Source: Candidatus Woesearchaeota archaeon
GTDB lineage: Archaea > Nanobdellota > Nanobdellia > Woesearchaeales > JAHWIC01
Reading direction: 5' to 3'
NCBI GenBank assembly: GCA_019322805.1
Contig: JAHWIC010000033.1
Coordinates: forward strand, 1 to 12,385
DNA: 12,385 nucleotides
The notes under the pieces are model-generated. The model was not told where the DNA came from. It saw nothing but the letters and a program-made list of their open reading frames with translations, and did not search any database. A program made the position numbers and the translations under genes. This document shows, in pieces, positions 5,993-12,385 of this stretch; position 1 is the first letter of the stretch, and each line of letters begins with the position of its first letter.

Positions 5993-6483
5993 ATGCAATA
6001 GAGGCAATAAAAACAAGGAGAAGCATAAGGGAGTACTCTGATAAGGAAATATCAAAAGACGACTTAAAAGAAATTATAGACTGCGCAAGGCTTGCAGCTA
6101 CAGCACGCAATATACAGCCATGGCAGTTTGTTGTTGTGCAGGATAGTGTAAAACTTGCAAAGGTCTCAGAGCTTGCGCCAAACGGCTCATTCATAAAAGG
6201 AGCAAACGCAGCCATAGTTGTATTCAGCGAAGATACAAAATATTTTCTTGAGGACTGTTCTGCAGCAATCTGCAATATAATGTTAGCAGCTCATGCACTC
6301 GGCATTGGCTCATGCTGGATTGCTGGTGATAAAAAGCCTTATTGCGAGGATATAAAGGCACTTTTCAATGCTCCGGCAGAGCTAAAACTTGTTGGAATGG
6401 TTTCTTTGGGTTATGCAAAGGAACCAGCAGCAGAGAAAGAGAAGAAAAGTGTTGATGAAGTCTTGAAGTGGGAGAGTTTTTAG
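5989..6483 (+). CDS. Nitroreductase-family FMN oxidoreductase
   Basis: This 164-residue protein belongs to the nitroreductase superfamily, FMN-dependent enzymes that reduce nitro compounds, quinones or flavins with NAD(P)H. The FMN-phosphate motif RRSIREY is at residues 10-16, ATARNIQPWQFVVV at 37-50, and EDCSAAICNIMLAAHALGIGSCWI, with the dimer and FMN contacts, at 88-111. VSLGYAKEP near residue 138 is the usual C-terminal strand. It is a short member: the family commonly runs to about 170-220 residues. GAGGTG (5975-5980), inside the preceding gene, lies 8 nt before the ATG. Coupling to the Cys-rich gene suggests that protein is an electron partner or metal carrier (inference). The physiological substrate cannot be told from sequence. 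Confidence 0.92.
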   Translation: MNAIEAIKTRRSIREYSDKEISKDDLKEIIDCARLAATARNIQPWQFVVVQDSVKLAKVSELAPNGSFIKGANAAIVVFSEDTKYFLEDCSAAICNIMLAAHALGIGSCWIAGDKKPYCEDIKALFNAPAELKLVGMVSLGYAKEPAAEKEKKSVDEVLKWESF

Positions 6484-6485
6484 GT

Positions 6486-6782
6486 CTACTTAACAAGTAT
6501 ATAATAACCTAAGAGAGTATCCTTCATCAAAGTACCTTTAACTGTTACTTTGTCTCCAGCTGAAGGCAAATCTTCAGAAGAAACACCTATCTTATCTCCA
6601 TTATTGTCTACCACAGTATATCCGGATATCTTGCCAAGCTTTATTGGGTTTTCCGCTACACCGCTTACAGTAACGGTCTTTCCAACATATTCTGTGCTTT
6701 TAATATCAGAAATCTTTTGTGTACATCCAGCTAATAATAGCAATGAAAGCATTATTGTTGCTAATAGTTTTATAGTTTTCAT
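6486..6782 (-). CDS. Lipoprotein with OB-fold-like domain
   Basis: This 98-residue protein starts with a signal peptide (MKTIK, then a hydrophobic run to residue 17) and a lipobox LLAGC, which places the lipidated cysteine at residue 20. The mature part, about 78 residues, alternates short strands (GKTVTVSGVAENPIKLG, GYTVVDNNGDKIGV, GDKVTVKGTLMKD). It resembles small OB-fold domains found in exported proteins, where they bind ligands or other proteins, not necessarily nucleic acid. It should be anchored to the outer face of the cell membrane. The start is leaderless-like: TATAAAAAT lies 26 nt upstream and there is no ribosome site. The gene is convergent with the nitroreductase, stops 2 bp apart. 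Confidence 0.75.
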   Translation of the reverse strand: MKTIKLLATIMLSLLLLAGCTQKISDIKSTEYVGKTVTVSGVAENPIKLGKISGYTVVDNNGDKIGVSSEDLPSAGDKVTVKGTLMKDTLLGYYILVK

Positions 6783-6803
6783 ACACTATAAGAATGAAAC
6801 TTT

Positions 6804-6812
6804 ATTTTTATA
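6804..6812 (-). promoter_or_regulatory. TATA box of the lipoprotein gene
   Basis: TATAAAAAT on the minus strand is centred 26 nt before ATG 6782. It overlaps the stop codon of the upstream methyltransferase gene (6808-6810), so this promoter is embedded in the end of a coding sequence. Confidence 0.5.
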
Positions 6813-7740
6813 GCTTTTGTATCTTCGATACAAAGAATCCCTCTGTGTCGTTATCCTGAGGCCATATCCTCAAACATTTCTTGACTTCATTATTATATTT
6901 TTTACCTTCAAATTCAGTTATTGGTCCACTTCTCTTAATATTCAATCTTATTTCTTCCAGTTTAGCATTATCATACTTTTCTAATAAATAATCAACAACA
7001 CCCTCATCTTCTTCAGGCTCAAGGCTGCATGTAGAATAAACAAGTGTCCCGCCAGACTTCAGATTTTCAAATGCAGTTTTTATTAGTTGTTTTTGTGCAC
7101 CGCAAAGCCTTCTCACCATATGAGGATTCCAAATCTTGATTGTCTTTAACGACTTGCGAATTGTTCCTGTTCCAGAACAAGGGGCATCAACAAGGATTTT
7201 GTCAAACTGAAAGTCCTTGAAATACCTGCCTTCCATTAAAGTCAGAATGGCATTGGTTATTCCCATTCTCTGCATATTTATGCCAAGCGGAGCTAACCTT
7301 ATTCCTTTGTAATCATTTGAAATCAAAACACCTTTGTTCTGCATGTACTGTGCTATCTGTGATGACTTAGAACCAGGAGCAGCACACATATCTAAAACTA
7401 ATTCACCTGGTTTTGGGTCTAAAACAATTGGAGGAATCATTGAAACAGCTTCCTGAACATAGAAGTAGCCGAGAGAATGCTCTGGTAAATTTCCAATATC
7501 GCGTCTTTCTTTTTTATGGTGCTCAATCCAGAAACCTTCTTTGCACCAGGGTATTTGTGTAAGCTTCCACTCCTTCTCAAGCCGTTTCTTTAGGTCATTA
7601 ACAGAAATCTTTAGTGTATTGACTCTTATAGATCTTCTTAACCAGGTAAGAGAGTATTTCTTAAACTCTTCCCAGTCTGTAAGCTTCCTGTACCTTTCGA
7701 TGAATTTTGGTTTGAATTCTATCTGGCTTATATCTTTCAT
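6808..7740 (-). CDS. NOL1/NOP2/Sun-family RNA cytosine-5 methyltransferase
   Basis: This SAM-dependent enzyme should make 5-methylcytosine in tRNA or rRNA. The 310-residue protein has an N-terminal RNA-binding part (RRSIRVNTLKI, about residues 35-45). The SAM site LDMCAAPGSKSSQIA is at 116-130, with Asp143 in SNDYKG. The two catalytic motifs are DAPCSGTG (Cys188) and YSTCSLEPEEDE (Cys238). Archaeal relatives include Trm4-like tRNA m5C48/49 enzymes; the substrate here is not certain. An in-frame ATG at 7761 would add seven residues, but the TATA box TTTAAAT (7764-7770) is only 3 nt from it. Transcription from that box would start at about 7740, exactly at the second ATG, so I choose 7740. Confidence 0.92.
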   Translation of the reverse strand: MKDISQIEFKPKFIERYRKLTDWEEFKKYSLTWLRRSIRVNTLKISVNDLKKRLEKEWKLTQIPWCKEGFWIEHHKKERRDIGNLPEHSLGYFYVQEAVSMIPPIVLDPKPGELVLDMCAAPGSKSSQIAQYMQNKGVLISNDYKGIRLAPLGINMQRMGITNAILTLMEGRYFKDFQFDKILVDAPCSGTGTIRKSLKTIKIWNPHMVRRLCGAQKQLIKTAFENLKSGGTLVYSTCSLEPEEDEGVVDYLLEKYDNAKLEEIRLNIKRSGPITEFEGKKYNNEVKKCLRIWPQDNDTEGFFVSKIQKL

Positions 7741-7763
7741 ATGGGTGATGTTAAAGGTCATGA

Positions 7764-7770
7764 TTTAAAT
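7764..7770 (-). promoter_or_regulatory. TATA box of the m5C methyltransferase gene
   Basis: ATTTAAA on the minus strand, preceded by the purine-rich GGAAATA resembling a BRE element, is centred 27 nt before ATG 7740. This fits a leaderless transcript and argues against the longer reading frame starting at 7761. Confidence 0.5.
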
Positions 7771-7795
7771 TATTTCCTACTAATCAAACAGAAAA

Positions 7796-7804
7796 TAATA
7801 AATA
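7796..7804 (+). promoter_or_regulatory. TATA box of the DUF502 gene
   Basis: TAATAAATA is centred 27 nt before ATG 7827, and no ribosome site is present, consistent with a leaderless transcript. It lies back to back with the promoter of the methyltransferase gene. Confidence 0.45.
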
Positions 7805-7826
7805 CTCCTAATACCAATTAAACCCT

Positions 7827-8432
7827 ATGCACCATAAAATTCACTTATGGCACGAAATAAAGAAACAATTCTTTCTAGGGCTTGTTATACTTCTTCCTCT
7901 TGCTGCTAGTGCCTATGTGATCTATTTTTTATTCACTAAGATTGACAATATCCTTGGCAGATACCTGCCTGTAAAGGGGCTTGGTTTTGTTGCACTTATA
8001 GCAATTATATGGTTTGTCGGATTTGTTGGGCAGAGCAGAATCGGCAGAACCTTGGTCCATTATGTCAGGGCTGCTGTCCTGAGAACACCAATATTTGGCC
8101 AGGTATTCAAGGGTTTTGATGAGATTGGCACCAAGATAATCTCTCCAAAGAAAAAACGTTTTGAAACAGTTGTTATTGTCGAATATCCAAAAAAGGATTC
8201 ATACGCACTTGGGTTTATGACAGTTGAGGATGTTATAAAGTTCAAGAAAGCAAAAACACAGGGGCTTGTGCCTGTTTTCCTGCCTACAACACCCAACCCA
8301 ACTTCAGGATACCTTTTATTATTCCCGAAGAATAATGTATATCCAATAGACATATCAGTTAAAGAAGCAATGGAAACAGTAATATCAATGGGCTTAGTTC
8401 ATCCAGATGAGTATAAGGTAAAAGAACTATAA
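7827..8432 (+). CDS. DUF502-family membrane protein
   Basis: This 201-residue protein matches the DUF502 family pattern as I know it. An amphipathic N-terminus leads to a first membrane helix (FFLGLVILLPLAASAYVIYF, about residues 15-34). A second helix (GFVALIAIIWFVGFVG) follows at about 53-68. A conserved middle carries RTPIFGQVFKGFDEI, then VVIVEYPKKDSYALGFMT and VFLPTTPNPTSGYLLLFP. The PTTPNPTSG motif is the family hallmark. The biochemical role is not established. The stop overlaps the convergent elp3 stop region by 6 bp, so both genes share their last bases. Confidence 0.9.
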   Translation: MHHKIHLWHEIKKQFFLGLVILLPLAASAYVIYFLFTKIDNILGRYLPVKGLGFVALIAIIWFVGFVGQSRIGRTLVHYVRAAVLRTPIFGQVFKGFDEIGTKIISPKKKRFETVVIVEYPKKDSYALGFMTVEDVIKFKKAKTQGLVPVFLPTTPNPTSGYLLLFPKNNVYPIDISVKEAMETVISMGLVHPDEYKVKEL

Positions 8433-10136
8433 CCTCTTCACCATATAAGGCCCTTCTTTCTTATAGCCAAGCTTTCTGAAATATTCTCTTGCACCAATAC
8501 CAGATATTACAACCATCTTGCTGCGATTGTAAGTCTTAGCAGTCTCCTCTGCAGCTTCCATCAATGCCTTTCCAATACCTTTATGCTGCACTTTGCCTTT
8601 TTTTCCGATTGCAGCAGCCTCGCCATAGACATGAAGCTCCCTGATTAAAGCAGAATCTTCAGTTACCTCCTTTCTTAAAAACTTAGATGGGAACCTTAGC
8701 CTGCAAAAGCCTAGGATAATATCATTCTTCACATCATCTGCTGAGATAAAAAATTCATTTCCGTTAGAGGCTTCATAGTGCACAGTTGAGAGCTCTACCT
8801 TGTTTGAGAGCTTTTTACCGCGAGGCTCTCTGCACCTTATACACTCACACTTTATCTTTTGCTTCCTCATCAATTTTTCAATATACTGCCTTAGATTAGT
8901 CATACCAACTCCAGCTTCTGTCATGAAGGTAGGAATATCGCGCTGCACCCTCATTATCCTTATCCATCTAGGCACAAACTGCTTGAACTCAGCAATAAGC
9001 TCAGCAGCTTTTTTTGTTGTTAACGGCCTGTACTTATGCTGCTTCCACCATTTGTAGGCCTTTGTTCCTTTCAAAACCATGCACGGATAAATCTTTAACA
9101 TATCAGGCCTGTAGTCAGGATTCCTAAGCAGCTCAATCAGCCCCATAAAATCTTTGCTGCGGTCAACGCCAGGCAAACCAGGCATTACATGGAAGTTAAG
9201 CTTAAATCCAAGATTCCTTAGAGTTTTTATCGAATCTACAGAGTCCTTAACAGTATGGCCTCTGCGGATTTTCTTAAGCACATCGTCGTACACAGACTGC
9301 ACTCCGAGCTCAACTCTGGTGCAGCCAAGGCGCAGCATTTCATTGCCATGCTTGAGTCTGCCATAATCAGGCCTTGTTTCTATAGTAAGTCCGACACACT
9401 TAATCTTTGATTTTTCATTGTTTTTTTGAATTGTTTCCAATGATTGTTTTTTATCAATTTTTAACTTCAATAATTTATTATGTAACCGGTTTAGTCTATC
9501 TTTATCATTAATATCTCCTGGTAACTCAAAAAAATTTTTAAATTTAAAAAAATCAAAATCCCCCCTTCCGTCCCCCGGCCTCCCGCCCCTGGGGAAGAAT
9601 AATGCTGAGAAGTCATTCATTGCTTTGATTGCGTACTTTACAAAATCCTCTCTGTACTTCTTTGGAAAAGATGGAAAAGTTCCTCCCATTATAATCAATT
9701 CTATTTTGTCAGGAACATGTCCAGAAACAACATATTGCTCTAAACGATTTATCGTCTGCAAATAAGGGTCAAACCTATTCCTTATTGCGCGTCTTGTTGC
9801 TGGCTCTTTGCCAGTATAACTCTGAGGCATATCGCCAAATTCAGAACCAGGACCGCCAGGGCACATTGCACACCTGCCATGAGGACATTTAATTGGCTTT
9901 GTCATTATTGCGCAAACAGCAACACCAGATATAGTCCTTGTTGGCTTTGTTAGCAAATACCTCTTTATCTTAGGAATATCTCTAGGATCAGCATTCAGCA
10001 GGATTTCAATATCTGTAGGAATATGCTTAAGTTTATGTTTTTTACAAATTCTATACTTTAACCTATTCAATTGTTTTTTGTTTGGCTTTTTTGCTTTTAT
10101 AGCATCAATTATTTCCTTAAAATATCCTTTGCTCAT
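8427..10136 (-). CDS. elp3: Elp3-like tRNA uridine-34 carboxymethyltransferase (radical SAM and GNAT)
   Basis: Elp3 installs the carboxymethyl group on wobble uridine 34 of tRNA using acetyl-CoA and radical SAM chemistry; archaea use it without the other Elongator subunits. The 569-residue protein has basic N-terminal tRNA-binding helices and the radical SAM cluster motif CPHGRCAMCPGG (Cys84, 89, 92). The core continues with TIETRPDY (251-258) and ELGVQS (276-281). A zinc-type site CECIRCRE lies at 430-437, and a GNAT domain at the C-terminus has the acetyl-CoA loop QHKGIGKALM (517-526). Start ATG 10136 is chosen because TTTATAAA is centred 27 nt upstream; the GTG at 10181 would put the TATA box inside the gene. 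Residues 182-193, PRGGRPGDGRGD, form a Gly/Arg-rich insert that is not usual for the family. Confidence 0.95.
   Translation of the reverse strand: MSKGYFKEIIDAIKAKKPNKKQLNRLKYRICKKHKLKHIPTDIEILLNADPRDIPKIKRYLLTKPTRTISGVAVCAIMTKPIKCPHGRCAMCPGGPGSEFGDMPQSYTGKEPATRRAIRNRFDPYLQTINRLEQYVVSGHVPDKIELIIMGGTFPSFPKKYREDFVKYAIKAMNDFSALFFPRGGRPGDGRGDFDFFKFKNFFELPGDINDKDRLNRLHNKLLKLKIDKKQSLETIQKNNEKSKIKCVGLTIETRPDYGRLKHGNEMLRLGCTRVELGVQSVYDDVLKKIRRGHTVKDSVDSIKTLRNLGFKLNFHVMPGLPGVDRSKDFMGLIELLRNPDYRPDMLKIYPCMVLKGTKAYKWWKQHKYRPLTTKKAAELIAEFKQFVPRWIRIMRVQRDIPTFMTEAGVGMTNLRQYIEKLMRKQKIKCECIRCREPRGKKLSNKVELSTVHYEASNGNEFFISADDVKNDIILGFCRLRFPSKFLRKEVTEDSALIRELHVYGEAAAIGKKGKVQHKGIGKALMEAAEETAKTYNRSKMVVISGIGAREYFRKLGYKKEGPYMVKRL
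9560..9589 (-). repeat. G-rich, G-quadruplex-type tract inside elp3
   Basis: On the coding strand (minus) four guanine runs of 4, 3, 5 and 6 bases occur at 9589-9586, 9584-9582, 9576-9572 and 9565-9560. The loops are 1, 5 and 6 nt, so the tract meets the common G3+N1-7 quadruplex pattern. It encodes the Gly/Arg-rich insert of Elp3 and is flanked on one side by long A/T homopolymer runs (9535-9559), in sharp contrast to the AT-rich surroundings. Confidence 0.7.
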
Positions 10137-10158
10137 AGAGTATAAAAAATCAAATATG

Positions 10159-10166
10159 TTTATAAA
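10159..10166 (-). promoter_or_regulatory. TATA box of elp3
   Basis: TTTATAAA is centred 27 nt before ATG 10136, and no ribosome site precedes the ATG. The rest of 10167-10267 is the divergent spacer towards the kinase gene. It holds further AT-rich, TATA-like stretches (TTAAAAAT at 10216-10223) and a GGTTGGGGG run (10245-10253). Confidence 0.5.
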
Positions 10167-10267
10167 GCTGTTGATATACACTTATGAGTACTATAAAGTA
10201 ATAAAAATAGAAAGACTTAAAAATGTATAAGGATTTAAAGGCCTGGTTGGGGGATTAATTTAGAAAA

Positions 10268-11227
10268 ATGGCAAAGAGTACAGCAAGAAGACCTACCCAA
10301 GATATAGAATATCTTGAATCACTAGCTCCATATATCGGAGAGTTTGTAGGCAAGACATTCGTTTTAAAGGCTGGAGGAGAAGTATTAGGTGAAACATTAG
10401 ACTCCCTAGCTCATGAAATAGCAATCCTATATGCTCTTGGTATTAAACTTGTTCTTGTACATGGTGGTGGCACTCAGATCAGCGCTTATTCAAGAGAGAT
10501 TGGGCTTGAGCCAAGAAAAGTAGAGGGCTTGAGAATAACTGACGAAGAAACACTCGAACAAGCGGTAAGACCTGTTATGGCTGAGCTTAATAAGAGTATT
10601 GTAAGTGCCCTGGCAGGCTATGGGGCTGATGCTATCAGTCTTCAATTAGGTGATAAGCCTGGCCTGATTGCTGCTAAAAGGGCTCCTCCAAAAAGAGTAA
10701 GAATGCCTAGCGGAAGAAAAAAACCAGTTGATTTGGGTTTTGTTGGCGAGGTAGCAGGTATAAAGGAAGACGCCTTAAATTATCTCCTTGATGAAGAGTA
10801 TATCCCTGTTATCTCTTCATTAGGAATGGACGAGGAGGGTGCAATATATAATATAAATGCTGATAAGGTTGCTGGAGCTGTGGCAGAAGCCGTTGAAGCT
10901 GAAAAATTGATGATCCTAACTGATGTTAAAGGGGTTTATGACCATGAGACCAAGAGGCACCATACTTATCTTATATCTTATATGGATACAAAACAAGCCA
11001 GAAGGTTGATTCGGGAAAGAAAAGTTACTAGCGGCATGATACCTAAACTAGAAACATGCGTATATGCTGTAGAGCATGGAGTTCCTAGAGCCCATATTGT
11101 TAAAGGAACAGACGCATACAGTCTTATAAGGGAGGTATTGGGGCCAGGTACAGGAACTATGGTCGTAACACCTACGGAAATGAGAAGGTATAGAAGGGAA
11201 TTGAGAAAACTTGAGAACAGAGGTTAA
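10268..11227 (+). CDS. argB: Acetylglutamate-kinase-like amino acid kinase
   Basis: N-acetylglutamate kinase phosphorylates N-acetylglutamate in arginine synthesis. The 319-residue protein has the AAK fold: FVLKAGGEVL (31-40, Lys34), VHGGG (64-68), GLRITDEETL (87-96), YNINADKVAGAVAEA (194-208), LTDVKGVYD (217-225) and the phosphate-contacting GMIPK (256-260). It carries about 20 extra N-terminal residues (ending SLAPYIGEFVGKT), which resemble the start of ArgA/NAGS-type AAK domains, but no acetyltransferase domain follows. No other arginine genes lie in the window, so the role could be another acylated-amino-acid kinase. The start is the ATG after GGGGG (about 12 nt upstream), a weak ribosome site. 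The next gene begins 15 nt after its stop and may be cotranscribed. Confidence 0.85.
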   Translation: MAKSTARRPTQDIEYLESLAPYIGEFVGKTFVLKAGGEVLGETLDSLAHEIAILYALGIKLVLVHGGGTQISAYSREIGLEPRKVEGLRITDEETLEQAVRPVMAELNKSIVSALAGYGADAISLQLGDKPGLIAAKRAPPKRVRMPSGRKKPVDLGFVGEVAGIKEDALNYLLDEEYIPVISSLGMDEEGAIYNINADKVAGAVAEAVEAEKLMILTDVKGVYDHETKRHHTYLISYMDTKQARRLIRERKVTSGMIPKLETCVYAVEHGVPRAHIVKGTDAYSLIREVLGPGTGTMVVTPTEMRRYRRELRKLENRG

Positions 11228-11242
11228 AACTTTTTCTTGAAA

Positions 11243-12118
11243 ATGAGCCTTACCGAAGATATAAAGATAGCAGAAGTTGAACAAAGGGTTTTTTGGAAAC
11301 TGGATGGTCTTAGAAAAGAGAGAGCAGATGAACATTTAGAGTTAATGAACTTTTTACACCAGCTCTGTTCAGCTGCATTTCCTTATCCCTCCTTAAAGAT
11401 TGAAGCGTATAACCAATATACACTTCAACAAAATTTTCCAGGAATAGAAGATGTTCCAGATTCTGATGTTCCATTAGAAGAAGCAGGACATTATCAAAGA
11501 CCACAAAAAGAGGATTATGAAAGGGATTTAGAAGAAGCCTTGGATGATATAAGATGCACATCAGGATCTTATAGTAATTATTTAGGATTTATCACGTTCA
11601 TTGAAAAAGTTGTAAACCATGCAAGTGATTACAGAAAAGTGTATGATGGAAAACCAGAACCATACAGAAGCCAGGTAAGAGATTTCATAGAAGAATATGA
11701 TTTCCTATTAGAACCAATTCCTGAACACTTCAATCTTTTTGGTGCAACCAGAGACAGAACAGCACAGGCAAAGGCTGCAGAACTAGGAATTGATGTGAGT
11801 GGGAGTACAATAAGGCTAAAAAAGACATTTAGGTACCAGTCTCCTTTAGAGATATCTCCTGAAGCATTTACAGAAAGGGTTGAAGGAAGATTATTTCCTT
11901 ATTTAAGAAAATTTTGCTCTGATGATTGGGGTTGGAAACCATCTAGGAAAACAAGCTGTAAATATGGTATTATGAGGTTTACTTATTCTGTACCAGCATA
12001 TTTTCAGATAAGGCTTGATATTGACAGAGAAAGAAACGCTTCATTAACAGTATTGGGGCTTAAGCAGTTTGTAAATGCCGCAACAAAAGATTTAGAGTTA
12101 GAAGCGAACTTGCCATGA
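11243..12118 (+). CDS. Unrecognised 291-residue soluble protein downstream of argB-like gene
   Basis: I do not recognise this protein. It has no signal peptide or membrane segment. The N-terminal half is acidic and helical (RKERADEHLELMNFLHQLC near residue 25; DYERDLEEALDDIRC near 90-105). A middle part reads YLGFITFIEKVVNHASDYRKVYDGKPEPY. The C-terminal half looks alpha/beta, with ATRDRTAQAKAAELGIDVSG, IRLKKTFRYQSP, the segment FPYLRKFCSDDWGWKPSRKT, and strands IMRFTYSVPAYFQIRLDID. There are four Cys residues but no clear metal motif. The ATG at 11243 is preferred over the in-frame TTG at 11237. There is no near ribosome site; the AGAGGT at 11219-11224 is 18 nt away, so coupling to the kinase gene or a leaderless start is possible. 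It is convergent with the rhomboid gene (8 bp between stops). Confidence 0.75.
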   Translation: MSLTEDIKIAEVEQRVFWKLDGLRKERADEHLELMNFLHQLCSAAFPYPSLKIEAYNQYTLQQNFPGIEDVPDSDVPLEEAGHYQRPQKEDYERDLEEALDDIRCTSGSYSNYLGFITFIEKVVNHASDYRKVYDGKPEPYRSQVRDFIEEYDFLLEPIPEHFNLFGATRDRTAQAKAAELGIDVSGSTIRLKKTFRYQSPLEISPEAFTERVEGRLFPYLRKFCSDDWGWKPSRKTSCKYGIMRFTYSVPAYFQIRLDIDRERNASLTVLGLKQFVNAATKDLELEANLP

Positions 12119-12126
12119 ATAAATTT

Positions 12127-12385
12127 TTATATCACAAAGTAAAATATCAAAACTGCAATTACCAATGAAGCTATATTTATAATAAGCCCTTTCTTTAGCT
12201 TTGATCTTTCTTCAATTCCAAGCAGGAACATTATCAAAGCGATTGAGATAAACCCGCCAATATGCGCAAGATGCCCAATGCCGTCTTCAACAGGATTTAA
12301 TATACCAATAATATCTGCATAGATTGCCAGCCAGCCAACAACCATTACTGGCAGAGGAATCAATAGTTCATAAGTAAAATAGAAT
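12127..12385 (-). CDS. Rhomboid-family intramembrane protease, C-terminal part (cut by window edge)
   Basis: The reading frame is open to the right edge without a stop, so the gene starts beyond the window. Visible are about 85 residues. They contain membrane helices around LPVMVVGWLAIYADIIGI, the motif HLAHIGGFISIALIMFLLG and a last helix GLIINIASLVIAVLIFYFVI. HLAHIGG is the rhomboid histidine helix, in which the second His pairs with the catalytic serine of a GxSG motif that would lie outside the window. Rhomboids cleave transmembrane proteins within the membrane. An internal TTG at 12363 should not be taken as the start. Whether the serine is present, and so whether the enzyme is active, cannot be judged here. 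Confidence 0.85.
   Translation of the reverse strand, partial: FYFTYELLIPLPVMVVGWLAIYADIIGILNPVEDGIGHLAHIGGFISIALIMFLLGIEERSKLKKGLIINIASLVIAVLIFYFVI

Noticed and set aside
10137..10181. GTG 10181 as the elp3 start
   Set aside because: The upstream TATA box at 10159-10166 would fall within the coding sequence; ATG 10136 has ideal leaderless spacing and matches the basic N-terminus of the family.
1..12385. CRISPR array, insertion sequence, integrase or defence system
   Set aside because: No spaced direct repeats, transposase, integrase, Cas or toxin-antitoxin proteins were seen; all genes are metabolic, RNA-modifying or membrane genes.

Overview
The window reads as compact, AT-rich archaeal DNA, most likely from a DPANN-type archaeon of the Woesearchaeota/Pacearchaeota kind (lineage is inference). 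The support is an archaeal/eukaryotic-type Elp3 (radical SAM plus GNAT), TATA-like boxes about 26-28 nt upstream of several ATG codons that lack a Shine-Dalgarno sequence (leaderless start pattern), an oligo-T stop tract instead of a bacterial hairpin terminator, and genes packed with 4-nt start/stop overlaps or convergent ends only a few bases apart.

Layout. 1-135 is a non-coding stretch dense in inverted repeats that I cannot assign to a known RNA. 257-4786 (all minus) is the metabolic core. Read in transcription order it is hydC, hydB, hydA (a compact three-subunit NAD(P)H-linked [FeFe] hydrogenase), a 65-residue two-helix membrane protein, and a bacterial-type NAD-dependent glyceraldehyde-3-phosphate dehydrogenase. 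Diverging from hydC at 4905 is a polytopic membrane protein resembling transporter S-components. 5453-6782 holds a minimal Hsp20, a Cys-rich DUF6485-like protein translationally coupled to a nitroreductase, and an OB-fold-like lipoprotein. 6808-8432 holds a NOL1/NOP2/Sun RNA m5C methyltransferase and a DUF502 membrane protein, divergently transcribed. 8427-10136 is elp3, containing an unusual G-rich insert. 10268-12118 holds an acetylglutamate-kinase-like protein followed by an unrecognised 291-residue protein. The right edge cuts a rhomboid-protease gene, leaving its C-terminal part.

How the parts may work together: GAPDH produces NADH in glycolysis, and HydABC can re-oxidise NADH (perhaps with reduced ferredoxin) to H2, which fits a fermentative lifestyle. 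The small membrane protein and the divergent S-component-like protein flank this hydrogenase block and may be functionally linked. No hydrogenase maturation genes (hydE, hydF, hydG) lie in the window. Elp3 and the NOL1/NOP2/Sun enzyme are RNA-modification genes (wobble uridine and cytosine-5, respectively). The two points most worth following are the minimal architecture of the archaeal [FeFe] hydrogenase with its linked membrane protein, and the G-quadruplex-forming insert inside elp3.
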